Positions 55,419 to 64,000 of a stretch of DNA of 64,000 bases are shown piece by piece. Within the stretch, counting starts at the first letter, position 1. Each line of letters begins with the position of its first letter. The stretch comes from Dyadobacter sp. CECT 9275 (lineage in GTDB: Bacteria > Bacteroidota > Bacteroidia > Cytophagales > Spirosomataceae), in the NCBI RefSeq assembly GCF_907164905.1, contig NZ_CAJRAF010000004.1, positions 248,001 to 312,000 of the forward strand, given 5' to 3'. A model generated the notes under the pieces. The model ran no database searches. It was given only the letters and a program-made list of their open reading frames with translations, and had not been told where the DNA came from. The translations under genes and the position numbers were made by a program.

Positions 55419-56702
55419 CTATAACAGCAGGGCATCCACCCGATGGGCCTGTACGATCTGGTCACACTTAGACCAGGAAAAAATAGTGAACCGGCCATCC
55501 TGCGAAGCCACCAGTGCAATGGCATCACGCTGGTCGTAAACGAATTGGGCAGCAGACAAATGGCGCGTACCCCCATTTTGAACAGGAGGTACCACTATCC
55601 CCTTATTACCCACTATTGGCTCAGTAACCAGAATTTCCTCTACGGGAGGCTTCCCCTGTGCACGTGCTATTTTGGCACCAAAGGCCATCAATTCATATTG
55701 TTCGTTGATGATCGTGGCGCCGTCTACGGCAGTCAGCCCGGCAAGGCTGTTAATGGCCAGTGTGAGTTTACTCTGCCACTCGTTAAAGCCTGATTTATCA
55801 ATTTTTGCCCTGCTCAGCTGCGCCAGTTCCGTGAACGACGGATCAACCCCGTAGGAAATGGGATGTACAATAGACTCTCTCCATTGCTCACTTCCGGCAG
55901 GAACCACAAGTAATATACCTCCCCGTCCATGCGCACGCATGGACGCAGACAGCATTACCTGAATATTCAACTTATCATTCCAAAGAGAAGGAGCCCCAAA
56001 CCCAATCATTGAGTTTACCAACGAAGGGCAATCGGGTTGTTTACTGGCAATATCATCAATAATTTTAACCTGATCACCCTTTAAAACAGCAACATTGACA
56101 AACTTTCCGTAACCACCGCGCCGCCTGTGTTTGATAACCAGCATGCCGGGCTCCACCACTTCAACAACAAAACACAACGCTGGTATAGCCCTGGTGGTAC
56201 CCCAGATATAGAGCTCATTCGCATCATACCAAACCCCCAGGTGAATACCGGCCCGTTCCACCGCCGGGGCAAGTTTGGTTAGTACATTTGCATTGAAAGC
56301 AAGTTTATGCTGAAATACCAGGGGGTCTCCAGCATGCTCTGGTGCCAGAAAAGCGATGGAAATTTTAGGGGAGTGCCCTTCCTCCCGCCTCAGGCTGGCC
56401 CAGAAGGTAGTATCGATGAGCAATTCAACGGCACGGGCATCCGGACGAGGTGCAAGGTCCGGGCCTGGAGAAATATCGGCCAGATTGTGGTGATGTGCAA
56501 AATGTTCCTCCACAGTACGTGCCACCGAACGCGCCGCCTGATAGGTTGAAAAAGGTACAAAATCCCCAATCTGGATATCTGCATTAAAATCACTCGTCAT
56601 TTTCGGAGATATAAAATGTTCTGTTACAATTTCCGGGAAACCCTCTCCCTCAAAACCTTTGCCGCATCTGGTTTTAAAATCTTGAACAAGGTTCGCAAAC
56701 AA
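55419..56702 (-). CDS. DisA-like putative nucleotide cyclase with N-terminal sensor (DACNV-type)
   Basis: 427 aa, soluble. The N-terminal ~290 residues are an alpha/beta region of the sort named DACNV (putative sensor linked to diadenylate cyclase domains). The C-terminal part (about 305-420) looks like DisA_N: LAGLTAVDGATIINEQYEL with Asp327-Gly328-Ala329, and GGTRHLSAAQFVYDQRDAIALVASQDGRF with Gly378-Thr379-Arg380-His381. In canonical diadenylate cyclases the second motif is RHR; here it is RHL. The product could be c-di-AMP or a related dinucleotide, or the domain could be inactive. Convergent with dinB. Confidence 0.72.
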   Translation of the reverse strand: MFANLVQDFKTRCGKGFEGEGFPEIVTEHFISPKMTSDFNADIQIGDFVPFSTYQAARSVARTVEEHFAHHHNLADISPGPDLAPRPDARAVELLIDTTFWASLRREEGHSPKISIAFLAPEHAGDPLVFQHKLAFNANVLTKLAPAVERAGIHLGVWYDANELYIWGTTRAIPALCFVVEVVEPGMLVIKHRRRGGYGKFVNVAVLKGDQVKIIDDIASKQPDCPSLVNSMIGFGAPSLWNDKLNIQVMLSASMRAHGRGGILLVVPAGSEQWRESIVHPISYGVDPSFTELAQLSRAKIDKSGFNEWQSKLTLAINSLAGLTAVDGATIINEQYELMAFGAKIARAQGKPPVEEILVTEPIVGNKGIVVPPVQNGGTRHLSAAQFVYDQRDAIALVASQDGRFTIFSWSKCDQIVQAHRVDALLL

Positions 56703-56922
56703 AAAGTTAAATATTAACTCCTTCTATTTATCAAAATAGAAATATTAATTAATTTCATCTCTAGGTCGCTGGTCTTTTTTACAAAACCTCTCCGTTTAAT
56801 AAAAAAATCCTGCAACCGGATAATTGACCACCCCACCGTTTCAGACTTAAAGGAATAATGATAAAATTTGTAACGGGATACGTTCATGAAAAAATTTAAA
56901 AAGCTGGTTGAGCCACACAAGT

Positions 56923-57789
56923 ATGGAGTTTTTGGTATTGATCATCTTATTCGGATATATATTTTACCTCAGAAATTATGCCGATCTGGGTACTCCCACT
57001 GAAAAAGAAGCAGCCAAGCTAAAAGATGGCATCGGCTTGTATAACCAGGGCGAGACAGAAAAGGCTTTCGATTTTTTTAATGAACACCTTAAGCTGAGGC
57101 CTGGCTCGGCAATCTCTTATCTGTATCGGGGATTGTGTTACAAAAAAATGGGCAACAACGAGCTCGCCGCCCGTGACTTTGCAACCGGAATCAGTTACGA
57201 TTACCAGGTGGCTGATCTTTATCTGGAAGCAGGAAAGCTGTATCAGGAGAGAAACCTTCTGCCAGAAGCAATATATCATTTTAACAAGGCGATTGAGGTA
57301 TCTCGTGGACAAATACCCGAAATCTACCACATCCGAGGACTGGCCTATCAGCAGATGAACCTGACAGAAGAAGCTGAAAACGACTTCCGGACAGAAGCAG
57401 GAATCAGTCAGAAACTCGCTCTTGAAATGGCTTCCAGAGGCACAACCCAAACCCCTGGTTTTGATAAAAAACTCTTGCTCAATTCATTCCTTGTAATGAT
57501 CACCACCGCCATTTTACTGCTAGCTGTCAAAAGCGCTTCCGGTATTCATTTGCCCTACCTGGCCGCAGTAGCACTTTCGGTAGCAATCGGATTTGTGGAA
57601 CCGCAAAGGGGCTGGATACTTGCCATTTTGCAGGGTATCTTTCTGTTAGCAGGTTATTTCCTATTCACCCAGCTACCTCCAAATCCGGCCCGGCAGGAAC
57701 TGGAAAACTTTGCGCTGTATGGCTCCATCGGACTGACTTTTGCGGCGAGTTTTCTTGGCGCATTTTTCAAAAGAGCCTTTTCATCCTGA
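56923..57789 (+). CDS. Membrane-bound TPR protein
   Basis: 288 aa from ATG 56923 (MEFLVLIILFGYIFYL); the TTG 15 nt upstream is less likely. An N-terminal membrane helix (about 2-17) is followed by TPR repeats (about 35-160; AISYLYRGLCYKKMGNNELAARDF, ADLYLEAGKLYQERNLLPEAIYHFNKAIEV), and four hydrophobic segments in the C-terminal third (about 185-285). Probably a scaffold in the inner membrane; no partner is suggested by the neighbours. Divergent from the DisA-like gene. Confidence 0.78.
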   Translation: MEFLVLIILFGYIFYLRNYADLGTPTEKEAAKLKDGIGLYNQGETEKAFDFFNEHLKLRPGSAISYLYRGLCYKKMGNNELAARDFATGISYDYQVADLYLEAGKLYQERNLLPEAIYHFNKAIEVSRGQIPEIYHIRGLAYQQMNLTEEAENDFRTEAGISQKLALEMASRGTTQTPGFDKKLLLNSFLVMITTAILLLAVKSASGIHLPYLAAVALSVAIGFVEPQRGWILAILQGIFLLAGYFLFTQLPPNPARQELENFALYGSIGLTFAASFLGAFFKRAFSS

Positions 57790-58470
57790 CATCCAAAAAA
57801 TCTCTCGCTACCCTGGGCCGGTGAACTGAAACGATGTACTCACATATTGTGACCTTTTTCCACAATCCAGGAAAAAAACAAATTTTCTTCTGACCTGTTA
57901 AAACCTAGCTATCAGCTTTCTTCCCGTTTTTTTTAAATCCGCTCATCAAAAATCTGCTTGATTTAACATACCTCTTACAACCTTTTTAGCTCAGGATGGT
58001 TCTTTAAGACATGACACACGGAAGACACACCGTGACTGCCTGTTGCAGAAGACCGTCCGAATAAAATGTTGGCTTCCTGCTTCGAAATTAATTAACCATG
58101 AAATAATACAATTTTATTATGCTGATAATAACAAAAAAAATCGTTGCCATTCCGCAGATCCGAACGGAGGACAAAAAAGTAAGGTCCGCTGATTTGTTTC
58201 CTCTGGTTACGTTTCGAAAGTATGACTGGAGCGGACAATAGCAACCGGCCGGCCTGCCATAATATAATTCATGCTGACCTGTTACATTTTTCATTGCGTG
58301 CGCGTATTACTGAATAGCAAAATGATTTCCGATGGCCTGATTATTGATACTGCTGTAACAACAATCCGAAAAAGCCATAATCTCCCCCCTCATAAAGAAT
58401 ATCCTGTTCGTCAACTAACAGCAATAGCGATTGACAAAACAATCTACTTCACAAAACCAGGTGATAATTG
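57790..58470. other. 681-bp intergenic region without recognisable gene
   Basis: A/T-rich overall. Short frames on both strands (for example 58271-58471 +) show no start context or recognised protein. TACATTTT near 58282 is a one-mismatch -7 box that could drive the glycan operon. I see no tRNA, rRNA or strong terminator. Confidence 0.4.
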
Positions 58471-59454
58471 ATGAAAAGCATATCAGTAGTGATTCCGAAT
58501 TATAACGGAAAACATCTTTTCGAGAAATACTTTGAACATAATTACAAACTTTTAACTTCATTAAACACTGACGTTCAAATCATTGTGGTCGACGATGCCT
58601 CCAGGGACGGTTCCGTAGCCTATCTTCGTGAGCACTATCAGGACCGCATTACAGTCATTGAAAAAGCTACCAACTCCGGTTTCTCGGAAACCTGCAACAT
58701 AGGGATCCAACAAGCCAGCAACGACCTGGTATTTCTGCTGAACACGGACGTGACCCTGGAACCTGGTTACTTTGAAAAGCTGTACAAGTACTTTGAGTAT
58801 AAGGACACTTTTGGGGTCATGGGGCGTATCATCGGCATGGATGACGACAACATTCTGGATGCGGCGCGTTCGCCCAAGATACTTGGCCGGAAAATCAAAC
58901 CAAGTCATTTTTTCTATCTCAACGACAGCCAGGTTTTAACTCCAACCTTTTATTTATCCGGTGCTATTGCGCTGATGGATACCAAGAAACTAAAGACCAT
59001 TCACGGCTTCAACGAAATGTTCAATCCGTATTATGGTGAAGATCAGGAGCTTTCGATCAGAGCCTGGCGCCTTGGCTGGAAATGTTACTATGAACATGAC
59101 GCCGTATGTCGCCACGAAGTTTCGGCCAGTACCAAAGGACACAAGGATAAGTATAACGTAAAACGAATCTATTTTCGGAACCGTTATTACATCCATCATT
59201 TGCACCTGCACGGGTTTGATCTCAACCTGTACCATCTGCAGGTAATTCTCTGTGATGTACTGCCCAGCCTGTTCACTTTACAGTTTTATAAGGCTGAGGC
59301 ATACCTGGACTTTCTGCGCAACCGTAAGGGTCTTCAGAAAAAGAAAAACGCTTTTTCACGGCAAATGAGAAGGCATCGTTCGGAAATAGGCATCCGGGAT
59401 ATCGTTCAGAATATCAGCCTCATGCTCAAATATGAACACGTGGTTAAGTTATAG
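58471..59454 (+). CDS. Family 2 glycosyltransferase
   Basis: 327 aa from ATG 58471. GT-A fold: SVVIPNYNG at the N-terminus, VVDDASRDGS, then LLNTDVTLEP with the DxD-equivalent, GALALMDTKK-like acceptor loop (here GAIALMDTKKL) and GEDQELSIRAWRLGWKCYYE. A conserved His-rich NRYYIHHLHLHG stretch is in the C-terminal part. Transfers a nucleotide-sugar residue, probably to a lipid-linked or surface glycan. First of three same-strand genes with an MsbA-like exporter and a GT9-like protein. Confidence 0.92.
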   Translation: MKSISVVIPNYNGKHLFEKYFEHNYKLLTSLNTDVQIIVVDDASRDGSVAYLREHYQDRITVIEKATNSGFSETCNIGIQQASNDLVFLLNTDVTLEPGYFEKLYKYFEYKDTFGVMGRIIGMDDDNILDAARSPKILGRKIKPSHFFYLNDSQVLTPTFYLSGAIALMDTKKLKTIHGFNEMFNPYYGEDQELSIRAWRLGWKCYYEHDAVCRHEVSASTKGHKDKYNVKRIYFRNRYYIHHLHLHGFDLNLYHLQVILCDVLPSLFTLQFYKAEAYLDFLRNRKGLQKKKNAFSRQMRRHRSEIGIRDIVQNISLMLKYEHVVKL

Positions 59455-59528
59455 TTTAATTTTGTCATTAATTTAAAGCAGTCCACCCCCAAACAAGCTC
59501 TCTGCAACTTATACGTTGTATAGGAACC

Positions 59529-59550
59529 AGGCCCGGGAATTTCCGGGCCT
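59529..59550 (+). promoter_or_regulatory. GC-rich hairpin just before the ABC exporter start
   Basis: 8-bp arms 59529-59536 and 59543-59550 (AGGCCCGG/CCGGGCCT), 6-nt loop, ending 11 nt before the ATG at 59562. No T-run follows, so translation control or mRNA stability is more likely than termination. Confidence 0.4.
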
Positions 59551-59561
59551 CAACATTAAAA

Positions 59562-61385
59562 ATGAAGACTTACTTTCGATTATTATCCTTTGCCCGGCCT
59601 ATTTACAGGTTTGCGGTCCCGTATGTTATTTTTACCGTTCTCGGCGTAATCTTTAATACCTTAAATCTTGCGCTGCTTGCCCCGTTGTTAATGACCCTGT
59701 TCAATAATAACAAAGAGGGTGCCGCAGCTGTGGCCCGTCCAGACAGCTGGCTTGACGTACTAGGTTATTTTAACTATTATGCCCAGCAGGCCAGCATTGA
59801 ATATGGCCCTCACGGCTCACTCAGGATTGTTTGCGGTGTTATCGTCGCTTCCGTTCTGTTTTCCAATATCTTCAAATATTTCTCACAGCGCGTGATCGAA
59901 AACCTTCGTATTCATACGTTGCTGAATCTCCGGAAAACGGTTTTTAACAATGTCATGAACCTGCAGGTCGGGTATTTCAGCAACCAGAGGAAGGGAGATA
60001 TTATTTCCAAGATCGCGTCGGATGTACAAGTGGTGCAATTTTCCGTGACAGGTACTCTCCAAGTCGTTTTCAAAGAACCATTACAACTGCTGGCTTATGT
60101 TTTTATGTTGTTTGCAACCTCTGCCAAGCTTACTTTTTTTGCCATACTGGTGATTCCGGTATCGGCTTTTCTTATTTCCAAAATTGTTAAACGCCTGAAG
60201 GAACAGGCCACACAGGCGCAGGAATTGTTCGGGCTGATGATCAGCTATCTGGACGAGGCCCTGTCGGGTATCAAGATCATTAAAGCATTTAACGCCACGG
60301 CAGATATCAAGGAAAAATTCGACCGGGAAAACATCCGATACTCCGACCTGGGAAAAAAAATGGCGCGCAGGCAGCAGCTCAGCGGACCGGTTTCCGAATT
60401 CCTCGGGGTAGTGATGGTGGCCATTATCGTGTTATACGGTGGTTCGCTGATACTGGACAACCAGTCGGAACTGAGCGTGTCCAAATTCGTTGCCTACATC
60501 GCCCTTTTTTCACAGGTGATGCGCCCGGCCAAGGCACTCACAGACTCGTTCAGTACAGTCCACGCCGGTATTGCGGCCGGAGAGCGCGTACTTGCCCTGA
60601 TTGATGAAAAGCCTGAAATACAGGATGCCCCGGACGCAGTAGATCTGAAACATTTCAATGACGAGATCCGTCTCAATAATCTTTCATTTTCCTATCCTTC
60701 CCGGCCCGTACTGGATCATATCAACGTTGTGATCCCGAAGGGAAAAACCATCGCGCTCGTCGGACCCTCCGGCGGAGGAAAATCTACAATGATGGATTTG
60801 CTTCCCAGGTTTATAGATGCAGACGAGGGCAGCGTTACCATTGATGGACAAGATGTTAAAAAGATCAAGCTGGAATCTCTGTGGAAATTATTCGGTGTGG
60901 TGAACCAGGAATCCATCCTTTTCAATGATACCATCTATAATAACATTGCCTTTGGAACGGACGAAGCCACACCGGAAAGAGTGGAAGCCGCGGCGCGGGT
61001 TGCCAATGCGCACGATTTTATCATGCAGACCGAAAAGGGATACCTGAGTAACATTGGTGACCGGGGAATGAAGCTATCCGGCGGCCAGAAACAAAGGATA
61101 TGCATTGCACGGGCGGTTCTAAAAAACCCTCCGGTAATGCTGCTGGATGAAGCCACTTCGGCACTGGATACCGAATCGGAAAAACTGGTGCAGGAAGCGC
61201 TCAACAATCTGATGAAAAACCGCACCTCTCTCGTCATTGCGCATAGGCTGAGCACGATCCAGAACGCCGACCTGATTCTTGTCCTGGAAGGGGGGAAAAT
61301 AGTGGAACAAGGCTCTCATACGCAGCTGATTGCCGGGGAGGGGCTTTACAAAAGGCTGATAGACATGCAGACATTTAACGAATAA
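59562..61385 (+). CDS. MsbA-like ABC exporter (permease-ATPase fusion)
   Basis: 607 aa. N-terminal permease with six membrane helices (about 15-330) and a C-terminal ATPase: Walker A GPSGGGKST at 401-409, Q-loop VNQESILFND, signature LSGGQKQRICIARAV near 506, Walker B VMLLDEAT with Asp529, and HRLSTIQNADLI. Homodimeric lipid flippase type; MsbA moves lipid A-core. The adjacent glycosyltransferases suggest it exports a glycolipid or another envelope glycan intermediate. Confidence 0.93.
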   Translation: MKTYFRLLSFARPIYRFAVPYVIFTVLGVIFNTLNLALLAPLLMTLFNNNKEGAAAVARPDSWLDVLGYFNYYAQQASIEYGPHGSLRIVCGVIVASVLFSNIFKYFSQRVIENLRIHTLLNLRKTVFNNVMNLQVGYFSNQRKGDIISKIASDVQVVQFSVTGTLQVVFKEPLQLLAYVFMLFATSAKLTFFAILVIPVSAFLISKIVKRLKEQATQAQELFGLMISYLDEALSGIKIIKAFNATADIKEKFDRENIRYSDLGKKMARRQQLSGPVSEFLGVVMVAIIVLYGGSLILDNQSELSVSKFVAYIALFSQVMRPAKALTDSFSTVHAGIAAGERVLALIDEKPEIQDAPDAVDLKHFNDEIRLNNLSFSYPSRPVLDHINVVIPKGKTIALVGPSGGGKSTMMDLLPRFIDADEGSVTIDGQDVKKIKLESLWKLFGVVNQESILFNDTIYNNIAFGTDEATPERVEAAARVANAHDFIMQTEKGYLSNIGDRGMKLSGGQKQRICIARAVLKNPPVMLLDEATSALDTESEKLVQEALNNLMKNRTSLVIAHRLSTIQNADLILVLEGGKIVEQGSHTQLIAGEGLYKRLIDMQTFNE

Positions 61386-61401
61386 CTGAAGGATCAAGTT
61401 T

Positions 61402-62349
61402 ATGTTCAAAAAAAGAAATCTTATATCAAGGCTCTGGTTAAAACACACAGACAGAGTACGTTATAAAGAGTATAAATGGGAATTGAAAAACCAGAAGCAG
61501 CTTGCTTTTGCTCATTTCATCACCCAGGCCGAAAAGTTGACCAGTCCGGCTAAAATTAAAAGTTACGCGGAAAAGAACGGAGTGATCAGGCTGAGCCACA
61601 GCGGTAATGCGGGTGATATCATTTACGCGCTGCCGACCATCGAAGCCATAAAACAATATACAAACGCCCGAATTGAACTTTACCTCAGGCTGGGCCAGCC
61701 GCTGATCTTGTCCGGTTATAATTCACATCCGCTGGGGAATGTGATGCTGAACGAAAAAATGGCCACCATGCTCATTGCCCTGCTGAAGCCACAACCCTAC
61801 ATTGACCATATTGAAATTCACGACAAACAGATTATTGATATAGACCTGGACTATTTCCGCGCCGGTGGCATACCGCTGGATAAAGGAAATATTGCGCGCT
61901 GGTGCAGTTATCTTACGGGCGTTAACCCTGTACTCTGGAAGCCCTGGCTGACCGTTGAGCCCGACACAACCTATGCAGATACCATCGTGATGGCCCGCAG
62001 CGAAAGGTACCGGAATTATACGATTAATTATAAGTTCCTCATTCAGTACCCCGATATTGCTTTCATCGGTGTGGAATCGGAGTTTAAAGATATCCGCAAA
62101 ACGATCCCCGGCATACGCTGGATACAGGTCAGCGATTTTATGCAGATGGCCCGCATTATAGCCGGTGCCAAATTTTTTATAGGGAATCAGTCGTTCCCCT
62201 ATTCTGTTGCTGAGGGGCTCAAAGTACCGCGTATCCTCGAAACGGCATTCGAAGTGATTAATGTGGTTCCTGAAGGCGATAACGGTTATGATTTTTTTTT
62301 CCAGGAGCACCTGGAATCCCTGGTTTACAACCTGAATAACAAATCGTAA
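61402..62349 (+). CDS. GT9-like glycosyltransferase-fold protein
   Basis: 315 aa. Residues about 55-75 (IRLSHSGNAGDIIYALPTIEAI) match the N-terminal signature of ADP-heptose:LPS heptosyltransferase (GT9) enzymes, and KFFIGNQSFPYSVAEGLKVPRILETAFE in the C-terminal half resembles their nucleotide-sugar site. The very basic N-terminus (KKRNLISRLWLKHTDRVRYKEYKWE) could bind the membrane. No canonical donor-binding motif is certain. Starts 16 nt after the ABC exporter gene; last of the operon. Confidence 0.78.
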   Translation: MFKKRNLISRLWLKHTDRVRYKEYKWELKNQKQLAFAHFITQAEKLTSPAKIKSYAEKNGVIRLSHSGNAGDIIYALPTIEAIKQYTNARIELYLRLGQPLILSGYNSHPLGNVMLNEKMATMLIALLKPQPYIDHIEIHDKQIIDIDLDYFRAGGIPLDKGNIARWCSYLTGVNPVLWKPWLTVEPDTTYADTIVMARSERYRNYTINYKFLIQYPDIAFIGVESEFKDIRKTIPGIRWIQVSDFMQMARIIAGAKFFIGNQSFPYSVAEGLKVPRILETAFEVINVVPEGDNGYDFFFQEHLESLVYNLNNKS

Positions 62350-62382
62350 CGCAGGCACCTGGAATTATTTTGGCCTGCCCGA

Positions 62383-62425
62383 AACGGGAGTAATTTGTGA
62401 TAAGACGGCACAAATTACTCCCGTT
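62383..62425 (+). terminator. 17-bp hairpin closing the glycan operon
   Basis: Arms 62383-62399 and 62409-62425 are perfectly complementary with a 9-nt loop, followed by CTGATTTTAT. Confidence 0.8.
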
Positions 62426-62513
62426 CTGATTTTATGCCCCGCTGCTTTCGCTTCCATAGTTAAATCAATAGGTATGTGGCCTTTTAGGTACGGTACCAAA
62501 AAGGTACTGCCAT

Positions 62514-62521
62514 TACATTTG
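62514..62521 (+). promoter_or_regulatory. -7 element TACATTTG for the sialate esterase gene
   Basis: Exact TAnnTTTG match 87 nt before the ATG at 62608, but no -33 TTTG at the right distance. Confidence 0.35.
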
Positions 62522-62607
62522 GATTCCTGTTTTGTACAATTTATTCTCCATTCATTTTTATTGTTGATTTCTGACTATTTTTCCAAAAAAATCCTTATCC
62601 GACGTTT

Positions 62608-64000
62608 ATGAAGCAGATTATTTTACTGTTGTTTGTTTTTATCCATGTCACGTCAACAGCACAGGTAAAGCTGGCTCGGCTGTTTTCTGATCACGTCGTC
62701 CTGCAGAGGCAAAAACCGATCCCGGTGTGGGGCTGGGCAAAGCCAGGGGAAAAAATAAAAGCTACACTGGCCGGTCAGACACAGCAGACCAAAGCCGATG
62801 CAACCGGCAAATGGCTGGTTCGCTTTACAGCCCTGGAAGCGGGCGGACCTCATCAGCTTCAGGTTTCTGGTAAATCCGGAAATGCTGCGGTAAACGATAT
62901 CCTGATCGGAGAAGTATGGTTATGCTCCGGACAGTCCAATATGGAGTGGCCTGTGGCGGCATCCAATCATTACCAGGAAGAGAAAAAAGACTCGGATTAT
63001 CCGCAGATCCGCCATTTCAGAGTAGAGCACAATGTAACGCTCACACCAGAAAAGGACCTTGACAAAGGGGAATGGAAAATTGCCTCAGCCGAAACAGTCG
63101 GCGGTTTTACGGCGGTGGGTTTTTTCTTTGCAAGAGAATTATACCAAAAACTAAAAGTACCGGTTGGTCTGCTGCATTCCTCATGGGGTGGTTCGCAGAT
63201 AGAGGGGTGGATCAGCAAGGAAGGTATGCTCACCAATGACGGCCTGAGATCCTATGCTCAGAACCTGCCCAAAACCTGGGAAGAAGCGGACGTGATCATG
63301 GATACAAAACTTCGGAAACAACTTTTTAAGGATGCTTCCTATACCCCCTCCGCAGCAGAAGAGCTGATATACGTAAGCGGAAATGCGGATCTTACACGCT
63401 GGCAAAAAACGGCAGATCCAATCGGGCAGTGGGATTGGAAAGGTTTAATGGGCTTTCGGGGCCGTGGGTATATGGCCCGGGAGGTAGATATCCCTGCTGA
63501 TTTTGTTGCCAAACAAACGATTCTTTCACTCGCCGAAAATGATAGTCCCAACCGAATTTATATCAATGGTAAACTCATTAGCGAGGGGATCATCAAAGGT
63601 TCAAGAAAAATAACAGTACCGGCAGATACCTGGAAATCGGGAAAAAACCAGTTGGTGATGGCACTGGGCAACCATGAAAAACTCTCCTGGTTTGGCCCGG
63701 GGCTGACGGGCTCCGCTAATGATCTCTATGTTGAGGAAAGCGGTCAAAAAATAAGCCTTGCCGGAGATTGGAAATTGATGCCTTCTTTCGCCGAAAAACA
63801 TGTGTACGCGCACCTGATGAACAATGTAGGTACTTCAATTTACAACGCAATGATTGTCCCTCTGCTTCCGTTCGCTATCCGTGGCTCCTTGTGGTACCAG
63901 GGTGAGAGTAACGCGGGCAGAGCTTATCAGTACCGGCAATCGTTCCCGTTGATGATCAACGACTGGCGCAGACTTTGGGGTGATGACTTTTCATTCTACT
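62608..64000 (+). CDS. Sialate O-acetylesterase, 3' end beyond window
   Basis: 464 residues visible, open at the window edge. Signal peptide (MKQIILLLFVFIHVTSTAQ), then a beta domain and the SGNH-like esterase core. The catalytic serine is Ser110 in WLCSGQSNMEWP. Later blocks include HSSWGGSQIEGW and, at the end of the window, LWYQGESNAGRAYQYRQSFP. The family removes O-acetyl groups from sialic acids or from plant and bacterial glycans such as xylan. No sialidase or other carbohydrate gene is beside it in the window. The start ATG at 62608 fits the signal peptide and follows a terminator by 180 nt. Confidence 0.95.
   Translation, partial: MKQIILLLFVFIHVTSTAQVKLARLFSDHVVLQRQKPIPVWGWAKPGEKIKATLAGQTQQTKADATGKWLVRFTALEAGGPHQLQVSGKSGNAAVNDILIGEVWLCSGQSNMEWPVAASNHYQEEKKDSDYPQIRHFRVEHNVTLTPEKDLDKGEWKIASAETVGGFTAVGFFFARELYQKLKVPVGLLHSSWGGSQIEGWISKEGMLTNDGLRSYAQNLPKTWEEADVIMDTKLRKQLFKDASYTPSAAEELIYVSGNADLTRWQKTADPIGQWDWKGLMGFRGRGYMAREVDIPADFVAKQTILSLAENDSPNRIYINGKLISEGIIKGSRKITVPADTWKSGKNQLVMALGNHEKLSWFGPGLTGSANDLYVEESGQKISLAGDWKLMPSFAEKHVYAHLMNNVGTSIYNAMIVPLLPFAIRGSLWYQGESNAGRAYQYRQSFPLMINDWRRLWGDDFSFY

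Noticed and set aside
58271..58471. 66-residue plus-strand frame before the GT2 gene
   Set aside because: It has weak start context, no recognised family, and overlaps the glycosyltransferase start.

Overview
The window reads as chromosomal DNA of a Bacteroidota bacterium, most likely order Cytophagales and perhaps close to Dyadobacter/Spirosomataceae. The genus is a guess from gene style. The support is a SusC/SusD pair, two secreted proteins with type IX secretion (T9SS) C-terminal sorting domains, a DUF4199 membrane protein, a Bacteroidota-type Anbu protease, and several start-proximal matches to the Bacteroidota promoter (TTTG - about 19-21 nt - TAnnTTTG). Genes sit on both strands in short operons, often separated by long perfect hairpins. 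I see no phage, insertion sequence, CRISPR array, rRNA or tRNA.

Layout. 1-8.3 kb: YicC RNase, alkyl-adenine glycosylase, a TPR sensor kinase, a SAM methyltransferase, an RND/MMPL exporter and an Anbu protease. 8.5-18.6 kb: GDSL lipoprotein, a ferredoxin and ferredoxin-NADP reductase pair, lipid kinase, SurE, an MFS transporter followed by a c-type-cytochrome dehydrogenase lipoprotein, a THUMP RNA methyltransferase and an orphan lipoprotein. 18.9-25.9 kb: a five-gene signalling operon (REC-PAS kinase, CHASE3/GAF hybrid kinase with three receivers, lone receiver, CheR, CheB). 25.9-35.8 kb: NDH-2, a sugar isomerase-like protein, a DUF4199/membrane-LuxR pair, thioredoxin-like protein, Dps, HtrA-like protease, DUF2958, a small Cys-rich lipoprotein, and an iron-type locus (siderophore-interacting protein, methyltransferase, divergent AraC regulator). 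35.8-45.9 kb: CocE-type hydrolase, a second isomerase-like protein, an orphan lipoprotein, a TPR-membrane-HTH regulator followed by a T9SS beta-helix protein, and an orphan secreted protein. 46-57.8 kb: SusD/SusC, a small orphan, an M43-like metalloprotease with T9SS tail, DNA polymerase IV, a DisA-like putative nucleotide cyclase and a membrane TPR protein. 58.4-64 kb: GT2 glycosyltransferase, MsbA-like ABC exporter, GT9-like protein, and a sialate O-acetylesterase cut by the window end.

How the genes fit together. Much of the window is about sensing and the envelope. Sensor inputs include a TPR kinase, the two-kinase/CheRB operon, two membrane-anchored HTH regulators and a possible diadenylate cyclase. 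Envelope functions include SusCD uptake, T9SS export, the MMPL exporter and a glycan synthesis/export operon. The two items I find most worth following are the CheR/CheB pair embedded in a kinase operon with no chemoreceptor, CheA or CheW in view, and the DisA-like protein at 55.4-56.7 kb with a substituted RHR motif. A third is a family of CAGT/ACTG-rich degenerate intergenic tracts found at three places.

All family names come from reading the protein sequences and recall of family signatures; no database search was run. Start codons were moved inward where a signal peptide, conserved N-terminus or promoter indicated it.
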